Shown here piece after piece: positions 33,974-42,466 of a stretch of DNA of 64,000 bases. Made by a program: the position numbers and the translations under genes. The notes beneath the pieces are model-generated. The model made no database searches. It was not told the origin of the DNA and saw nothing but the letters and a program-made list of their open reading frames with translations. The DNA comes from Paenibacillus validus NBRC 15382. Its GTDB lineage: Bacteria > Bacillota > Bacilli > Paenibacillales > NBRC-103111. The stretch's first letter is position 1. Each line of letters starts with the position of its first letter. The stretch is taken from assembly GCF_004000985.1 (NCBI RefSeq), contig NZ_BIMH01000005.1:62001-126000 (forward strand). Reading direction: 5' to 3'.

Positions 33974-35143
33974 ATGAACTCGTTTACTTTTCATAACCCG
34001 ACAAAAATCTTGTTCGGGGCAGGCATGGCCGACCAGCTGGGCCAGCAAGTAGCCGAACTGGGCAGCCAAACCGTGCTGCTGGTTTACGGCGGCGGCAGCA
34101 TTAAACGAACCGGGCTGTATGACCGGGTGATTAAGCAGCTTCACCAGATCGGCGCACGAATCGTCGAGCTGCCCGGCGTTGAACCGAACCCGCGGGTATC
34201 GACCGTGCGCCGCGGCATCAAGCTGTGCCGCGACGAAGCGGTCGATTTGGTACTCGCGGTCGGCGGCGGCAGTGTGATCGACGCAGCCAAGGCTGTAGCG
34301 GTCGGTGTTCCTTACGAAGGGGACGTGTGGGACTTTCTGCTTCGCAAAGCAAAGATTGAAGCGGCGCTTCCCATCGCAACCGTGCTGACGTTATCGGCCA
34401 CGGGCTCGGAAATGAACGGCGGCGCCGTCATTACCGATTGGGAGCAAAATTTGAAGAAATCGTTCAGCAGCCCGTACGCTTTTCCGAAGTTCTCCATTCT
34501 GGATCCGACGTTGACGTACACGGTGCCCGCGAATCAGACAGTGAACGGCATTGTGGACATGATGTCGCACGTGATGGAGCAATACTTCAGCCAGACGACG
34601 GATACGCCGCTGCAGGAACGGCTGTGCGAATCGATTCTGCAGACCGTCATTGAGAACGGAGAGAAGGCACTTCAGGAGCCGGCGCATCCGGAAGCGCGCG
34701 CGAACCTGATGCTGTGCGGCACCTACGCGCTGAACGGCGGGATGATCAGCGTCGGCATGCAGGGCGATTGGGCGACGCACGCCATGGAGCATGAAGTTAG
34801 CGCGATCTACGATATCGCCCACGCGGAAGGGCTATCGATTATTTTCCCGAACTGGATGAAATACGTATACCGAGATCGGATCGATCGCTTCGTCCAGTTT
34901 GCCGTCCGAGTATGGGGCATTGAACCCGAAGGCAAATCGGACGAGGAAATCGCGCTTGCCGGCATTCAGGCGACCCGCGAATATTTTACGCGTATCGGCG
35001 CGCCGTCCCGGTTGAGCGACTTGAACATCGGAGAGGAAAGCTTGCCGCGCATGGCGGAGGAGGCTGTACGCTTCGGTCCGATCGGCTATTTCCGGAAGCT
35101 GGGCGCGGATGATGTGCTGGCGATATTGCGCATGAGCTTGTAA
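33974..35143 (+). CDS. Iron-containing alcohol dehydrogenase (YugJ/BDH-type)
   Basis: A 389-residue group-III metal-dependent dehydrogenase. The N-terminal Rossmann-type NADP domain carries VYGGGSIKRTGLYD and VLAVGGGSVIDAAKAVA. The C-terminal helical domain has the metal ligands Asp and His in NGIVDMMSHVMEQYF and two more His in ATHAMEHEVSAIYDIAHAEGLSI. Members reduce aldehydes such as butyraldehyde with NAD(P)H. The start is ATG 33974 behind GGAGG; the open frame to 33869 lacks support. It lies 16 bases before the MFS gene, so the two may be co-transcribed. The substrate is not known. Confidence 0.88.
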   Translation: MNSFTFHNPTKILFGAGMADQLGQQVAELGSQTVLLVYGGGSIKRTGLYDRVIKQLHQIGARIVELPGVEPNPRVSTVRRGIKLCRDEAVDLVLAVGGGSVIDAAKAVAVGVPYEGDVWDFLLRKAKIEAALPIATVLTLSATGSEMNGGAVITDWEQNLKKSFSSPYAFPKFSILDPTLTYTVPANQTVNGIVDMMSHVMEQYFSQTTDTPLQERLCESILQTVIENGEKALQEPAHPEARANLMLCGTYALNGGMISVGMQGDWATHAMEHEVSAIYDIAHAEGLSIIFPNWMKYVYRDRIDRFVQFAVRVWGIEPEGKSDEEIALAGIQATREYFTRIGAPSRLSDLNIGEESLPRMAEEAVRFGPIGYFRKLGADDVLAILRMSL

Positions 35144-35159
35144 ATGACAGGTACCGGCC

Positions 35160-36368
35160 ATGAACAATAACCAGCGTTCGCATCGTCTTAACCATGCGAT
35201 ATTCATTCTCGTAACGATATTATATTGGTGTTCGCTTTACGTGTACGTCCCGATTTTGTCGCCGTACTTGGAGCATTTGGGCGCTTCTTATACGATGATG
35301 GGGGTCGTGCTTGGCAGTTACGGGCTGATGCAAATCATTCTGCGGCTTCCGCTTGGCATCGCGTCGGATCGGTTGAAACGCCGCAAGCCGTATGTGGTTC
35401 TCGGCATGCTGACCGTCACGTTAAGCTGCCTCTGCTTTGCGATGGGCGAACAGCTCGGTTGGGCGCTTGCCGGGCGGATCATGGCCGGTATATCCGCATC
35501 GACATGGGTTGCCTTTACGGTCATGTACGCCAGCCTGTACCGGAAAGAGGAGGCGACGCGTGCGATGGGCATGATCAGCCTGCTCACCGCCGCCGGACAG
35601 TTGATCGGCATGAGCGTCAGCGGTTTGCTGGTGGAAACCGGCGGTTGGGCGGCCACGTTCTGGGCCGGGACCATCATTGGGCTGGTCGGATTTGCGCTGG
35701 CGTTTGCCTTGAAGGAGCCGAAGGGCGAGATGCATCGGGCGCCGATGCGGTATGAGGATTTGTTCGCGGTCATGAAAGACCGGCTGCTGCTGAAAGTGTC
35801 GACGCTTTCGATCTTGGCGCACGGCGTCCTCTTTATTACGATGTTCGGGTTTACGCCTTCGTACGCACTTAGTATGGGTGCCGATCAATTCGACTTGACC
35901 CTGCTCGTGTTGGCCTTCATGATCCCGCACGCCTTGACGGCCTACTACTCGGGCCGGCTGCTCGCGCCCCGGTTCGGCGCATGGCCGGTTGTGATGACCG
36001 GCTTCGTTGTCAGCGCGATATGCTCGGCAGGAACTACGCTCGTACCGGGTTTCGGACTGCTCGTCGCCACGCAAGCGATCAACGGCTGCGTGCAGGGGCT
36101 GCATCTGCCGCTGCTGCTCGGTCTGTCGATCGAACATATCCCGGATGAGAAACGAGCGACTGCCATGGGCTTCTATCAGGCGGTCTATGCGATCGGCATG
36201 TTCGCAGGCCCTTTCCTGGCAGGAGGCTTGAACGAATGGGGAGGCTTGAAGAGCGGATTTTATTTGGCCGGGGCTCTTGGGCTGACCGCCGCCGTATTGA
36301 CCCGCGTATGGTTTATGGCGAAGAGCAAACGCTCGGCCGTCCGGCATGTTCGGGAGGAAAGAATGTAA
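35160..36368 (+). CDS. MFS transporter (drug/metabolite exporter type)
   Basis: A 402-residue transporter with 12 predicted helices. Loop 2-3 motif LRLPLGIASDRLKRRKPYV (MFS motif A) lies after helix 2; the central loop runs near 185-215, and the second half has GVLFITMFGFTPSYALSMG and a RATAMGFYQAVYAIGMFAGP signature. Start ATG 35160 has only AGG upstream. It follows the alcohol dehydrogenase by 16 bases. The substrate cannot be told; a co-operon with the dehydrogenase would fit efflux of an organic metabolite. Confidence 0.85.
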   Translation: MNNNQRSHRLNHAIFILVTILYWCSLYVYVPILSPYLEHLGASYTMMGVVLGSYGLMQIILRLPLGIASDRLKRRKPYVVLGMLTVTLSCLCFAMGEQLGWALAGRIMAGISASTWVAFTVMYASLYRKEEATRAMGMISLLTAAGQLIGMSVSGLLVETGGWAATFWAGTIIGLVGFALAFALKEPKGEMHRAPMRYEDLFAVMKDRLLLKVSTLSILAHGVLFITMFGFTPSYALSMGADQFDLTLLVLAFMIPHALTAYYSGRLLAPRFGAWPVVMTGFVVSAICSAGTTLVPGFGLLVATQAINGCVQGLHLPLLLGLSIEHIPDEKRATAMGFYQAVYAIGMFAGPFLAGGLNEWGGLKSGFYLAGALGLTAAVLTRVWFMAKSKRSAVRHVREERM

Positions 36369-36423
36369 CAGCAGCGCATAGCCGCCCAGCCTCCGGCGCA
36401 AGCTAGGGTTGAGGTGATGCGCG

Positions 36424-36723
36424 TTGTTCTTGCTGCTGGCCGCAAGCTCCGTCGCTGCTCCGGCCTTCATGTTTGTCATCCGTTTTCTCGCGCCGCGGGC
36501 GTCCATCGCTTTCGACGCGGTCGGGGTTGCAGCGATGTACGGGTTCGGATTGTGTACGGCCCGTGCGGTGTTCGATATTGTCGTGAAAGATACCGTGATG
36601 ATGACCGAAGTGCATAAAGTGTTCTATGATCCTGTTTTTTTGGGCAGCGGGGCCTATTTAGGCGTGTACGCACTGTATATCGGCTGGTGGACGCTGTTCC
36701 GCCGCTATCGTACCGAAGTTTGA
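36424..36723 (+). CDS. Small membrane protein (99 residues), three helices
   Basis: The TTG 36424 start follows GAGGTGA by about 8 bases. The product has three hydrophobic segments (about 1-25, 30-50, 72-92) and a basic C-terminus FRRYRTEV. I recognise no family. It follows the MFS gene by 55 bases and ends at a terminator, so it may be the last gene of that unit. Confidence 0.6.
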   Translation: MFLLLAASSVAAPAFMFVIRFLAPRASIAFDAVGVAAMYGFGLCTARAVFDIVVKDTVMMTEVHKVFYDPVFLGSGAYLGVYALYIGWWTLFRRYRTEV

Positions 36724-36730
36724 AGAATGC

Positions 36731-36763
36731 CTCTGTCCTGCCGTGCGGGACGGAGTTTTTTTT
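36731..36763 (+). terminator. Terminator after the small membrane protein
   Basis: The stem CTCTGTCC with GGACGGAG (one G-U) is followed by eight T residues. This closes the dehydrogenase/MFS unit. Confidence 0.85.
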
Positions 36764-36797
36764 AGCTCGGAAACCGTAGCGCAGCAGACAAGATCCG

Positions 36798-36938
36798 GGC
36801 TCCGGTCAGGAGCTTTTCTTAAGATACCGGAAGTATTAGTTTTCAGCGGAGCTGAACACTTGCTGTATCGCAAGAAAAGCTGCCTTAAAAACACGAATGT
36901 ATCTTCCCCGAAAAGGCTCCGGTCAGGAGCTTTTCTTA
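36798..36938 (+). repeat. Two direct copies of a 24-base hairpin element
   Basis: An identical 24-base sequence occurs at 36798-36821 and 36915-36938. It begins GGCTCCGGTCAGGAGC, which folds as GCTCC-GGTCA-GGAGC, and ends in a T-rich tail, so each copy looks like a small terminator. An inverted partial copy (AAGAAAAGCT, 36871-36880) lies between them. The 36764-37371 interval holds no gene I can support; besides this repeat it contains a perfect palindrome at 37183-37206. Confidence 0.75.
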
Positions 36939-37182
36939 CATCTCCGCGGAATATGGGCTTCCAAACATGTCAGGCTGCCGGCCTGCCGCAAGGCTCCCTG
37001 ACGTTCCCTCATGGCTAAATGTATAGCGCAAAGGCTGCCGGTCGTACCCCCATTTTCGGACAAAACCATCTTGAACGCTCGGACGCATAAGCTCTCTTGC
37101 TGCTTTGGATGTAATTTAATTCCAGTCCGGATAAGCTGACAGGACGTAGGATTACACCGTCAGACTCCTTTTCATTCTGTAT

Positions 37183-37206
37183 TAGTAGTATTACTAAATA
37201 CTACTA
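37183..37206 (+). promoter_or_regulatory. Perfect 10-bp inverted repeat upstream of the oxidoreductase operon
   Basis: TAGTAGTATT (37183-37192), a four-base spacer ACTA and AATACTACTA (37197-37206). Such short-spaced AT-rich palindromes are typical repressor operators. It lies about 165 bases before the start codon of the gamma/delta gene. The bound regulator is unknown. Confidence 0.45.
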
Positions 37207-37371
37207 AACAACGTGAAAAATATCTGCGTAAAGTTGAAAAATATCCTTTCTGAAAGCCACTTATCAGAAAAAATGATAATAAAAACACTATTCGTGAAAC
37301 TTAGAAGCTGTTATACTGATGCAAAGGGATCCTATTCCTTCCATCCAATTGTACGAGGGGGCGTTACTAGC

Positions 37372-38376
37372 ATGGGAGTTCTCCCGAAAACGAATGAGCT
37401 CGGTTTCTTTGAGATTCGGCTAGAATCCATCGGCGGGCTTGGGGCTAACCTGGCAGGCAAGATGCTTGCTGAAGCGGGCGTTGTCGGAAGCGGTTTCAAT
37501 GGTGTCAGCTTTTCTTCCTACGGTTCCGAGAAAAAAGGCTCTCCGGTTAAAGCGCATATTCGATTCTGCGACTTGCAAACGAATATCCGCGATACGACAC
37601 CGGTGGAAAGACCGCACGTGGTCGGCGTATTTCATGAAAATTTATCCAAGACGATTAACGTCGTCAGCGGCATTTACGAGGACAGCGTCGTGCTCGTGAA
37701 CTCCGGCAAATCTCCTGAAGATTTGAAAGAGAAGATGAACCTCATCGGCGGAACCGTGGCCGTCGTCGATGCTACAGGGATCGCGCTTGAGGAGAAAAAC
37801 CGCGTCAACATGGCGATGCTTGGCGGATTGTTCCGTCTGTGCGAATTTCTGGATTTCGAACATATGAAGAGCATTATCCGCAAGAGTCTGGAGAAAAAAT
37901 ACCCGGGCGCCGTGGAGCCGGCTTTGCGCACGTTCCAACGCGGTTACGACGAAGTCAGGTTCCAGACGTTCACGCTGCCCGAGGGCGAGTCGATGCCGGA
38001 GCCGAAGCGTTGGGACATTCCGGTATACGGGTACTTGACCCAGCCGATCGGCGGGATGGTTTCCAACCCGGGGAACAGCATTTTGAAAGACTTGAGCATT
38101 TCCCGGAACGGGATGATGCCGCATTTTGACGATGAGAAATGCATTCATTGCGCCGCGTGCGACACCGCCTGTCCCGACTTTTGTTTCGTGTGGGATGAGC
38201 AGCCGGACAAGAAGGGCAGACCGCAGATGTTCCTGCAGGGCATTGACTATCAATACTGCAAGGGCTGTCTCAAGTGCGTCGTCGCCTGTCCGACGGAAGC
38301 GCTGTCATCCAACCGCGAAATGGAAGGCTACGCCGAAGCGAACCGCGTGCCGCATCGCTTTGATTTGGTGAAATAA
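37372..38376 (+). CDS. 2-oxoacid:ferredoxin oxidoreductase, fused gamma and delta (ferredoxin) subunits
   Basis: A 334-residue protein. Residues 1-190 match the PorG/gamma subunit (RLESIGGLGANLAGKMLAEAG, GEAR-like GVSFSSYGSEKKG, RPHVVGVFHENL). The C-terminal 110 residues carry two 4Fe-4S motifs, CIHCAACDTACP and CKGCLKCVVACP, as in PorD. The fusion joins the electron-carrying domain to the gamma subunit. The start is ATG 37372 behind GAGGGGG; the open frame to 37213 lacks a ribosome binding site. The alpha/beta gene follows 29 bases later, and together they form one enzyme. Confidence 0.85.
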   Translation: MGVLPKTNELGFFEIRLESIGGLGANLAGKMLAEAGVVGSGFNGVSFSSYGSEKKGSPVKAHIRFCDLQTNIRDTTPVERPHVVGVFHENLSKTINVVSGIYEDSVVLVNSGKSPEDLKEKMNLIGGTVAVVDATGIALEEKNRVNMAMLGGLFRLCEFLDFEHMKSIIRKSLEKKYPGAVEPALRTFQRGYDEVRFQTFTLPEGESMPEPKRWDIPVYGYLTQPIGGMVSNPGNSILKDLSISRNGMMPHFDDEKCIHCAACDTACPDFCFVWDEQPDKKGRPQMFLQGIDYQYCKGCLKCVVACPTEALSSNREMEGYAEANRVPHRFDLVK

Positions 38377-38405
38377 TACAAATTCGGGAGAGGTGAACGA
38401 AACAA

Positions 38406-40709
38406 ATGGCTATTGAGATCAATAAAGAAGTGAGTACGGGCACGGTCGAACAGCGGATGGTGTACGAGTCCGGGAACGAGATGGCTGCGTATGCCGCGCA
38501 CCAGATCAATTATCATGTCATGGGTTATTTTCCGATTTCGCCGTCGACGGAAGTCGCGCAATTCCTCGATCTGATGAAGGCCAACGGCCAACACGACATT
38601 AAACTGATCCCGGCCGACGGGGAGCATGGTTCCGCAGGCATTTGTTACGGCGCATCGACCGCGGGGGGCCGCGTATTCAACGCGACGAGCGCCAACGGTT
38701 ACTTGTACATGCTGGAGCAAATGCCGGTGCAATCCGGTACGCGCTTCCCGATGGTCATGAACCTGGTGTGCCGCTCCGTCTCCGGACCGCTTAACATTCA
38801 CGGGGATCACTCCGACTTGTACTATGCGCTGAATACGGGCTGGCCGATTCTGATGAGCCGTGATCCGCAAGCCGTATACGATATGAATATCATGGCCATC
38901 AAGCTGGCCGAAGACCCTGAAGTGCGCTTGCCGGTCATCGTCGCTTCCGACGGTTATTTCACTTCCCACCAGAAGCGCCGGGTGCAAACCTTCGCTCACA
39001 AAGCTGACGTGCATGCGTTCATCGGCGAGCAGCCGCAAAACTTCCCTCACGTGCTGGACCGCAACAACCCGATCACCGTCGGTCCTTACATGAACGAACC
39101 GGACTACATCAACAACTGTTACCAGCAGTCCGAAGCGATGTATCGCGCGGGCGAAGTATTTGACCGCATCAGGCAGGAGTACAAAGTGTTGACGGGCCGC
39201 GACTACCCGATCCTCGACCTGTACCGGATGGAAGACGCGGAAGTGGCCGTATTCCTGATGAACTCGTCGTCCGAGATCATCAAAGACGTTGTCGACCAGC
39301 TTCGCGAGAAGGGCATTAAGGCCGGTTCGATCGCACCGAACATGATTCGTCCGTTCCCGGCCAAGCAAATCGCCGAAGCGTTGAAGAATGTGAAGGCGGT
39401 CACGATCGGCGACCGGGCGGATTCGTACGGCGCGCACGGAGGGAACATGTCGCTCGAGATCAGAGCGGCGCTGTACACGGCCGGTTACACTGATACGCTC
39501 GTAATCAGCCGCGTTTACGGCCTCGGCGGTAAAGATTTCTATGCCGAAGACGGACACGCGTTGTTCCAACTGGCACTTGAGGCGGTTGAGGCAGGCAAAG
39601 TGGCCGTGCCGTTCGATTACTATGGCCATACGGCCGGCGATCCGGCCAAGAAGCCGCAGCGCGTGATCGAGCCGATGAAGTACGAAGATTTGAACACCGG
39701 CCTGATCACGGTCAATAAAGACGAAGAGACCGGCCAGCTGAAAGTGAAAGTGCCGCCGATCCGTCAATTGACCAAGAAGCCGAAACGTCTCGCTCCAGGT
39801 CACGGGGCCTGTCCGGGCTGCGGAATTTTCTCCGGTCTCGAGCTATTCTTCAAAGGCATCGAGGGCGATATCGTAGCGCTGTTCCATACCGGCTGCGCGA
39901 TGGTCGTGACGACCGGTTATCCGTACTCTTCACACAAAGCGACATACATTCATAACTTGTTCCAAAGCGGTGCGGCTACCCTCTCCGGCGTGGTCGAAAT
40001 GTTCTGGGAACGCAAACGAAGAGGCGAACTCGATCAATATAACCTGCCGGCCGACTTCACCTTCGTCATGATTACCGGCGACGGCGGGATGGATATCGGT
40101 ATGGGTCCTGCGATCGGCGCGGCGCTCCGCAATCATAAAATGATTATTTTGGAATACGACAACGAAGGATATATGAATACGGGCGCGCAGCTGTCCTACT
40201 CGACGCCGCTCGGCCACCGGACGTCCACGTCCAACGTCGGCAAGCATCAAGGCGGGAAGCTGTTCCACCATAAGGATACGCCGCAAATCATGGCGGCCAC
40301 GAACATCCCTTACGTGTTCACCGGTTCCGAGTCGCTGCCGCAGGATTTGCTGAAGAAAGCGGCAAAAGCTCAATATTACGCCCAGAACGAAGGCCTCGTG
40401 TACGGTAAAATCTTAATCACGTGCCCGCTTAACTGGTTGTCCGAGGAGCAAATCGGCCAGACGCTGATCGATGAAGCCGTCAACTCCTGCTTCTTCCCGA
40501 TGTATGAGATCGAGAACGGCGTGACCACGATCACGTACAATCCGGAAGATAAAAACAAGCGAATTCCGGTTGGCGATTGGTTGAAGAACATGGGCAAGAC
40601 GAAACACTTGACGAAGCCCGAATATGCCGAAGCGCTGCAATCGTTCGAGAACGAAGTCGAGCGCCGCTGGAGCCGGCTGAAGGCCAGACACGAAAATCCG
40701 TATTTGTAA
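38406..40709 (+). CDS. 2-oxoacid:ferredoxin oxidoreductase, fused alpha and beta subunits
   Basis: A 767-residue protein. The N-terminal ~440 residues are alpha-type (pyrimidine domain and domain II: GYFPISPSTEVAQFLDLM, GHNVNDL-like region GEHGSAGICYGAS, VFNATSANGYLYM). From about residue 458 it is beta-type with CPGCG, HTGCAMV and the thiamine-diphosphate motif GDGGMDIGMGPAIGAALRN. The beta part's Cys residues ligate a 4Fe-4S cluster. The enzyme would decarboxylate a 2-oxoacid (pyruvate, 2-ketoisovalerate or similar) and reduce ferredoxin. The substrate is not evident. Preceded by GGGAGAGGTG. The two-polypeptide arrangement (alpha-beta, gamma-delta) is an unusual packaging of these subunits. 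Confidence 0.88.
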   Translation: MAIEINKEVSTGTVEQRMVYESGNEMAAYAAHQINYHVMGYFPISPSTEVAQFLDLMKANGQHDIKLIPADGEHGSAGICYGASTAGGRVFNATSANGYLYMLEQMPVQSGTRFPMVMNLVCRSVSGPLNIHGDHSDLYYALNTGWPILMSRDPQAVYDMNIMAIKLAEDPEVRLPVIVASDGYFTSHQKRRVQTFAHKADVHAFIGEQPQNFPHVLDRNNPITVGPYMNEPDYINNCYQQSEAMYRAGEVFDRIRQEYKVLTGRDYPILDLYRMEDAEVAVFLMNSSSEIIKDVVDQLREKGIKAGSIAPNMIRPFPAKQIAEALKNVKAVTIGDRADSYGAHGGNMSLEIRAALYTAGYTDTLVISRVYGLGGKDFYAEDGHALFQLALEAVEAGKVAVPFDYYGHTAGDPAKKPQRVIEPMKYEDLNTGLITVNKDEETGQLKVKVPPIRQLTKKPKRLAPGHGACPGCGIFSGLELFFKGIEGDIVALFHTGCAMVVTTGYPYSSHKATYIHNLFQSGAATLSGVVEMFWERKRRGELDQYNLPADFTFVMITGDGGMDIGMGPAIGAALRNHKMIILEYDNEGYMNTGAQLSYSTPLGHRTSTSNVGKHQGGKLFHHKDTPQIMAATNIPYVFTGSESLPQDLLKKAAKAQYYAQNEGLVYGKILITCPLNWLSEEQIGQTLIDEAVNSCFFPMYEIENGVTTITYNPEDKNKRIPVGDWLKNMGKTKHLTKPEYAEALQSFENEVERRWSRLKARHENPYL

Positions 40710-40725
40710 GATCAATCCGGGAGCA

Positions 40726-40756
40726 AACTCGATATGGGCTTGCGCCCTTTTTTTCC
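40726..40756 (+). terminator. Terminator of the oxidoreductase operon
   Basis: GGGAGCAA pairs with TTGCGCCC (one mismatch) and is followed by seven T residues. Confidence 0.6.
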
Positions 40757-40791
40757 GGCGCAAAGACGCAGGTAAGGGAGGGATTCATCAG

Positions 40792-41079
40792 ATGCCCATT
40801 GTGCTTAGACAATCGAACACGGGTGAAATCGCCGCCTGTCTGCAGAAGAACAACTATGATTTGGACTATTCCGGCGTCAAGCAATGGGAAACGGAAGAAG
40901 AGGCCGAAGCGCAGAAGGAATCGTTTCTGCATGCAATCGGCCGTGATGACGCACCGTATTGGCTCGTACTGTCCATCGACGAGAACCGCGTGAAGCTTTG
41001 TAACGTTAAATTGAAAAACGATCCGTCACGAATACTGCTGTTAAGCTTGGAAGGCGTGATGACGACCCGGCAGCGTTAA
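40792..41079 (+). CDS. Hypothetical protein (95 residues)
   Basis: ATG 40792 follows AAGGGAGGG by about 8 bases. The product begins MPIVLRQSNTGEIAACLQKN, then a Glu-rich helix (WETEEEAEAQKESFLHAIG), then beta strands (YWLVLSIDENRVKLCNVKL). No transmembrane or catalytic motif. It may be a small domain protein; the family is not recognised. The neighbour at 41121 is read the same way. Confidence 0.65.
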   Translation: MPIVLRQSNTGEIAACLQKNNYDLDYSGVKQWETEEEAEAQKESFLHAIGRDDAPYWLVLSIDENRVKLCNVKLKNDPSRILLLSLEGVMTTRQR

Positions 41080-41120
41080 ACACGCAGGCGGGTCAGGACG
41101 GGAACGGGGAGGGTAACCTA

Positions 41121-41639
41121 TTGAACCAAACGACCCCTTTTAACATATTCGAACAAGCCTCTACCGATCAGGAGCTGCAGCAGTTCCGGCAAACGGTCGT
41201 TGAAGGCGGATTTACAGCGTTCCGGCTGTTTCTGGAAGGATTCCGCGACATGCTGAAACGGTTTGAGGATGGTGAAATCGAGCGCGTAAACCGGCTGCTT
41301 GCCGCAGCCAGGCAGTTGTTTCCCGAGCCGGGACGGTTCAGCCCTTCTTGGGTGGACATCTGGAACGAGTTCGAGCAGATCGCACAGTTTAAGCAAACCG
41401 TGCTGGAATCGATAGTAGGCGACGATCGGGCCGGGGAATGGCAGATTCTCATTGACAATCCGTATACGAATACAGATTTGGCTTGCTACCCGTCCTTAAC
41501 GTTTCTGGAGGGCGCCTACTTGTACGCGTATTTCCGCTCCGACTTGAAGCAGAACGAATTTATTCGGCTGCAAAAAATTCAAAACGTGATCATGGCGTTC
41601 GGCAGCGAACGTTCCGAACCGTCGAAAAAGAAAGCGTAA
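41121..41639 (+). CDS. Hypothetical protein (172 residues)
   Basis: TTG 41121 follows GGGGAGGG by about 7 bases. The product is mostly helical: EQASTDQELQQFRQTVVEGG, FRLFLEGFRDMLKRFEDGEI, RVNRLLAAARQLFPEPG and a conserved-looking FSPSWVDIWNEFEQ. No signal peptide or metal motif. No family recognised. Confidence 0.65.
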   Translation: MNQTTPFNIFEQASTDQELQQFRQTVVEGGFTAFRLFLEGFRDMLKRFEDGEIERVNRLLAAARQLFPEPGRFSPSWVDIWNEFEQIAQFKQTVLESIVGDDRAGEWQILIDNPYTNTDLACYPSLTFLEGAYLYAYFRSDLKQNEFIRLQKIQNVIMAFGSERSEPSKKKA

Positions 41640-41776
41640 ACCGAACCACCCGAACTACCCGAACCGTCCGGACCATCAACCGGGCGGTTTATCCATGCTT
41701 GACGGTCACTCGAATAAAGGAACTTCATCAAGGGGAACCTAGGTGAAAACGCATACGAGCGGAGAAATGTACCCGG

Positions 41777-42466
41777 ATGAAGCGTTCCATTCTTGTGATC
41801 GAAGACGAACAACAAATTGCCCGCGTGCTTGAGCTGGAACTGCGGCACGAAGGCTACGAGGTGAAGGTGGCCGGTGACGGCTTATCCGGTTTGGAGCTGG
41901 CGCTGGGCCAGACGTGGAGCTTGATTGTGCTGGACGTGATGCTTCCCGGCAGCAGCGGACTCGAAGTGCTGCGCCGCCTGCGTCAGGATGGACGGCTTGT
42001 ACCCGTCATCCTGCTGACGGCGCGCGATTCGACGCCTGACATCGTAGGCGGCTTTGAGCAGGGAGCTAACGATTATGTGACCAAGCCGTTCGTCATCGAA
42101 GAGTTGCTGGCACGGATTCGCAATCTGATCCGAATGACGGAGCCGGCAACAGATGACCAGCAGACGCTGACGGTCGGCGATTTAGTATTGGAGCCGGCCT
42201 CCCGGAAGGTCATGCGCGGGGGCCGGCCGATTGAACTGACCCCCACCGAATTCGAGCTGCTGCACTATATGATGAAGCACGCCGGGCAAGTATTGAGCCG
42301 CGAGCAAATCATAACCGATGTGTGGGGGTATGAGCATACGGGAGATACGAATATCGTAGATGTGTACGTGCGGTATCTGCGGCTGAAAATCGATAAAGGG
42401 CACCGCCCGAAACTGATCCGGACGGCGCGGGGCATCGGTTACGCGTTATCGGTTCCCGACGTATGA
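41777..42466 (+). CDS. OmpR-family response regulator
   Basis: A 229-residue regulator: receiver with acidic residues Glu9-Asp10-Glu11, phospho-acceptor Asp54 (LIVLDVMLPGSSG), Thr/Lys switch (LLTARDS, VTKPF), then a trans-reg-C winged helix ending RTARGIGYALSV. The overlap (ATGA) with the kinase gene at 42463 shows a coupled pair. The regulon is unknown; it has no obvious relation to the flanking oxidoreductase genes. Confidence 0.9.
   Translation: MKRSILVIEDEQQIARVLELELRHEGYEVKVAGDGLSGLELALGQTWSLIVLDVMLPGSSGLEVLRRLRQDGRLVPVILLTARDSTPDIVGGFEQGANDYVTKPFVIEELLARIRNLIRMTEPATDDQQTLTVGDLVLEPASRKVMRGGRPIELTPTEFELLHYMMKHAGQVLSREQIITDVWGYEHTGDTNIVDVYVRYLRLKIDKGHRPKLIRTARGIGYALSVPDV

Noticed and set aside
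36743-37018. Plus-strand open frame of 91 codons containing two copies of RSGAFL
   Set aside because: The repetition arises from the duplicated 24-base hairpin, and the frame lies downstream of a strong terminator without a ribosome binding site.
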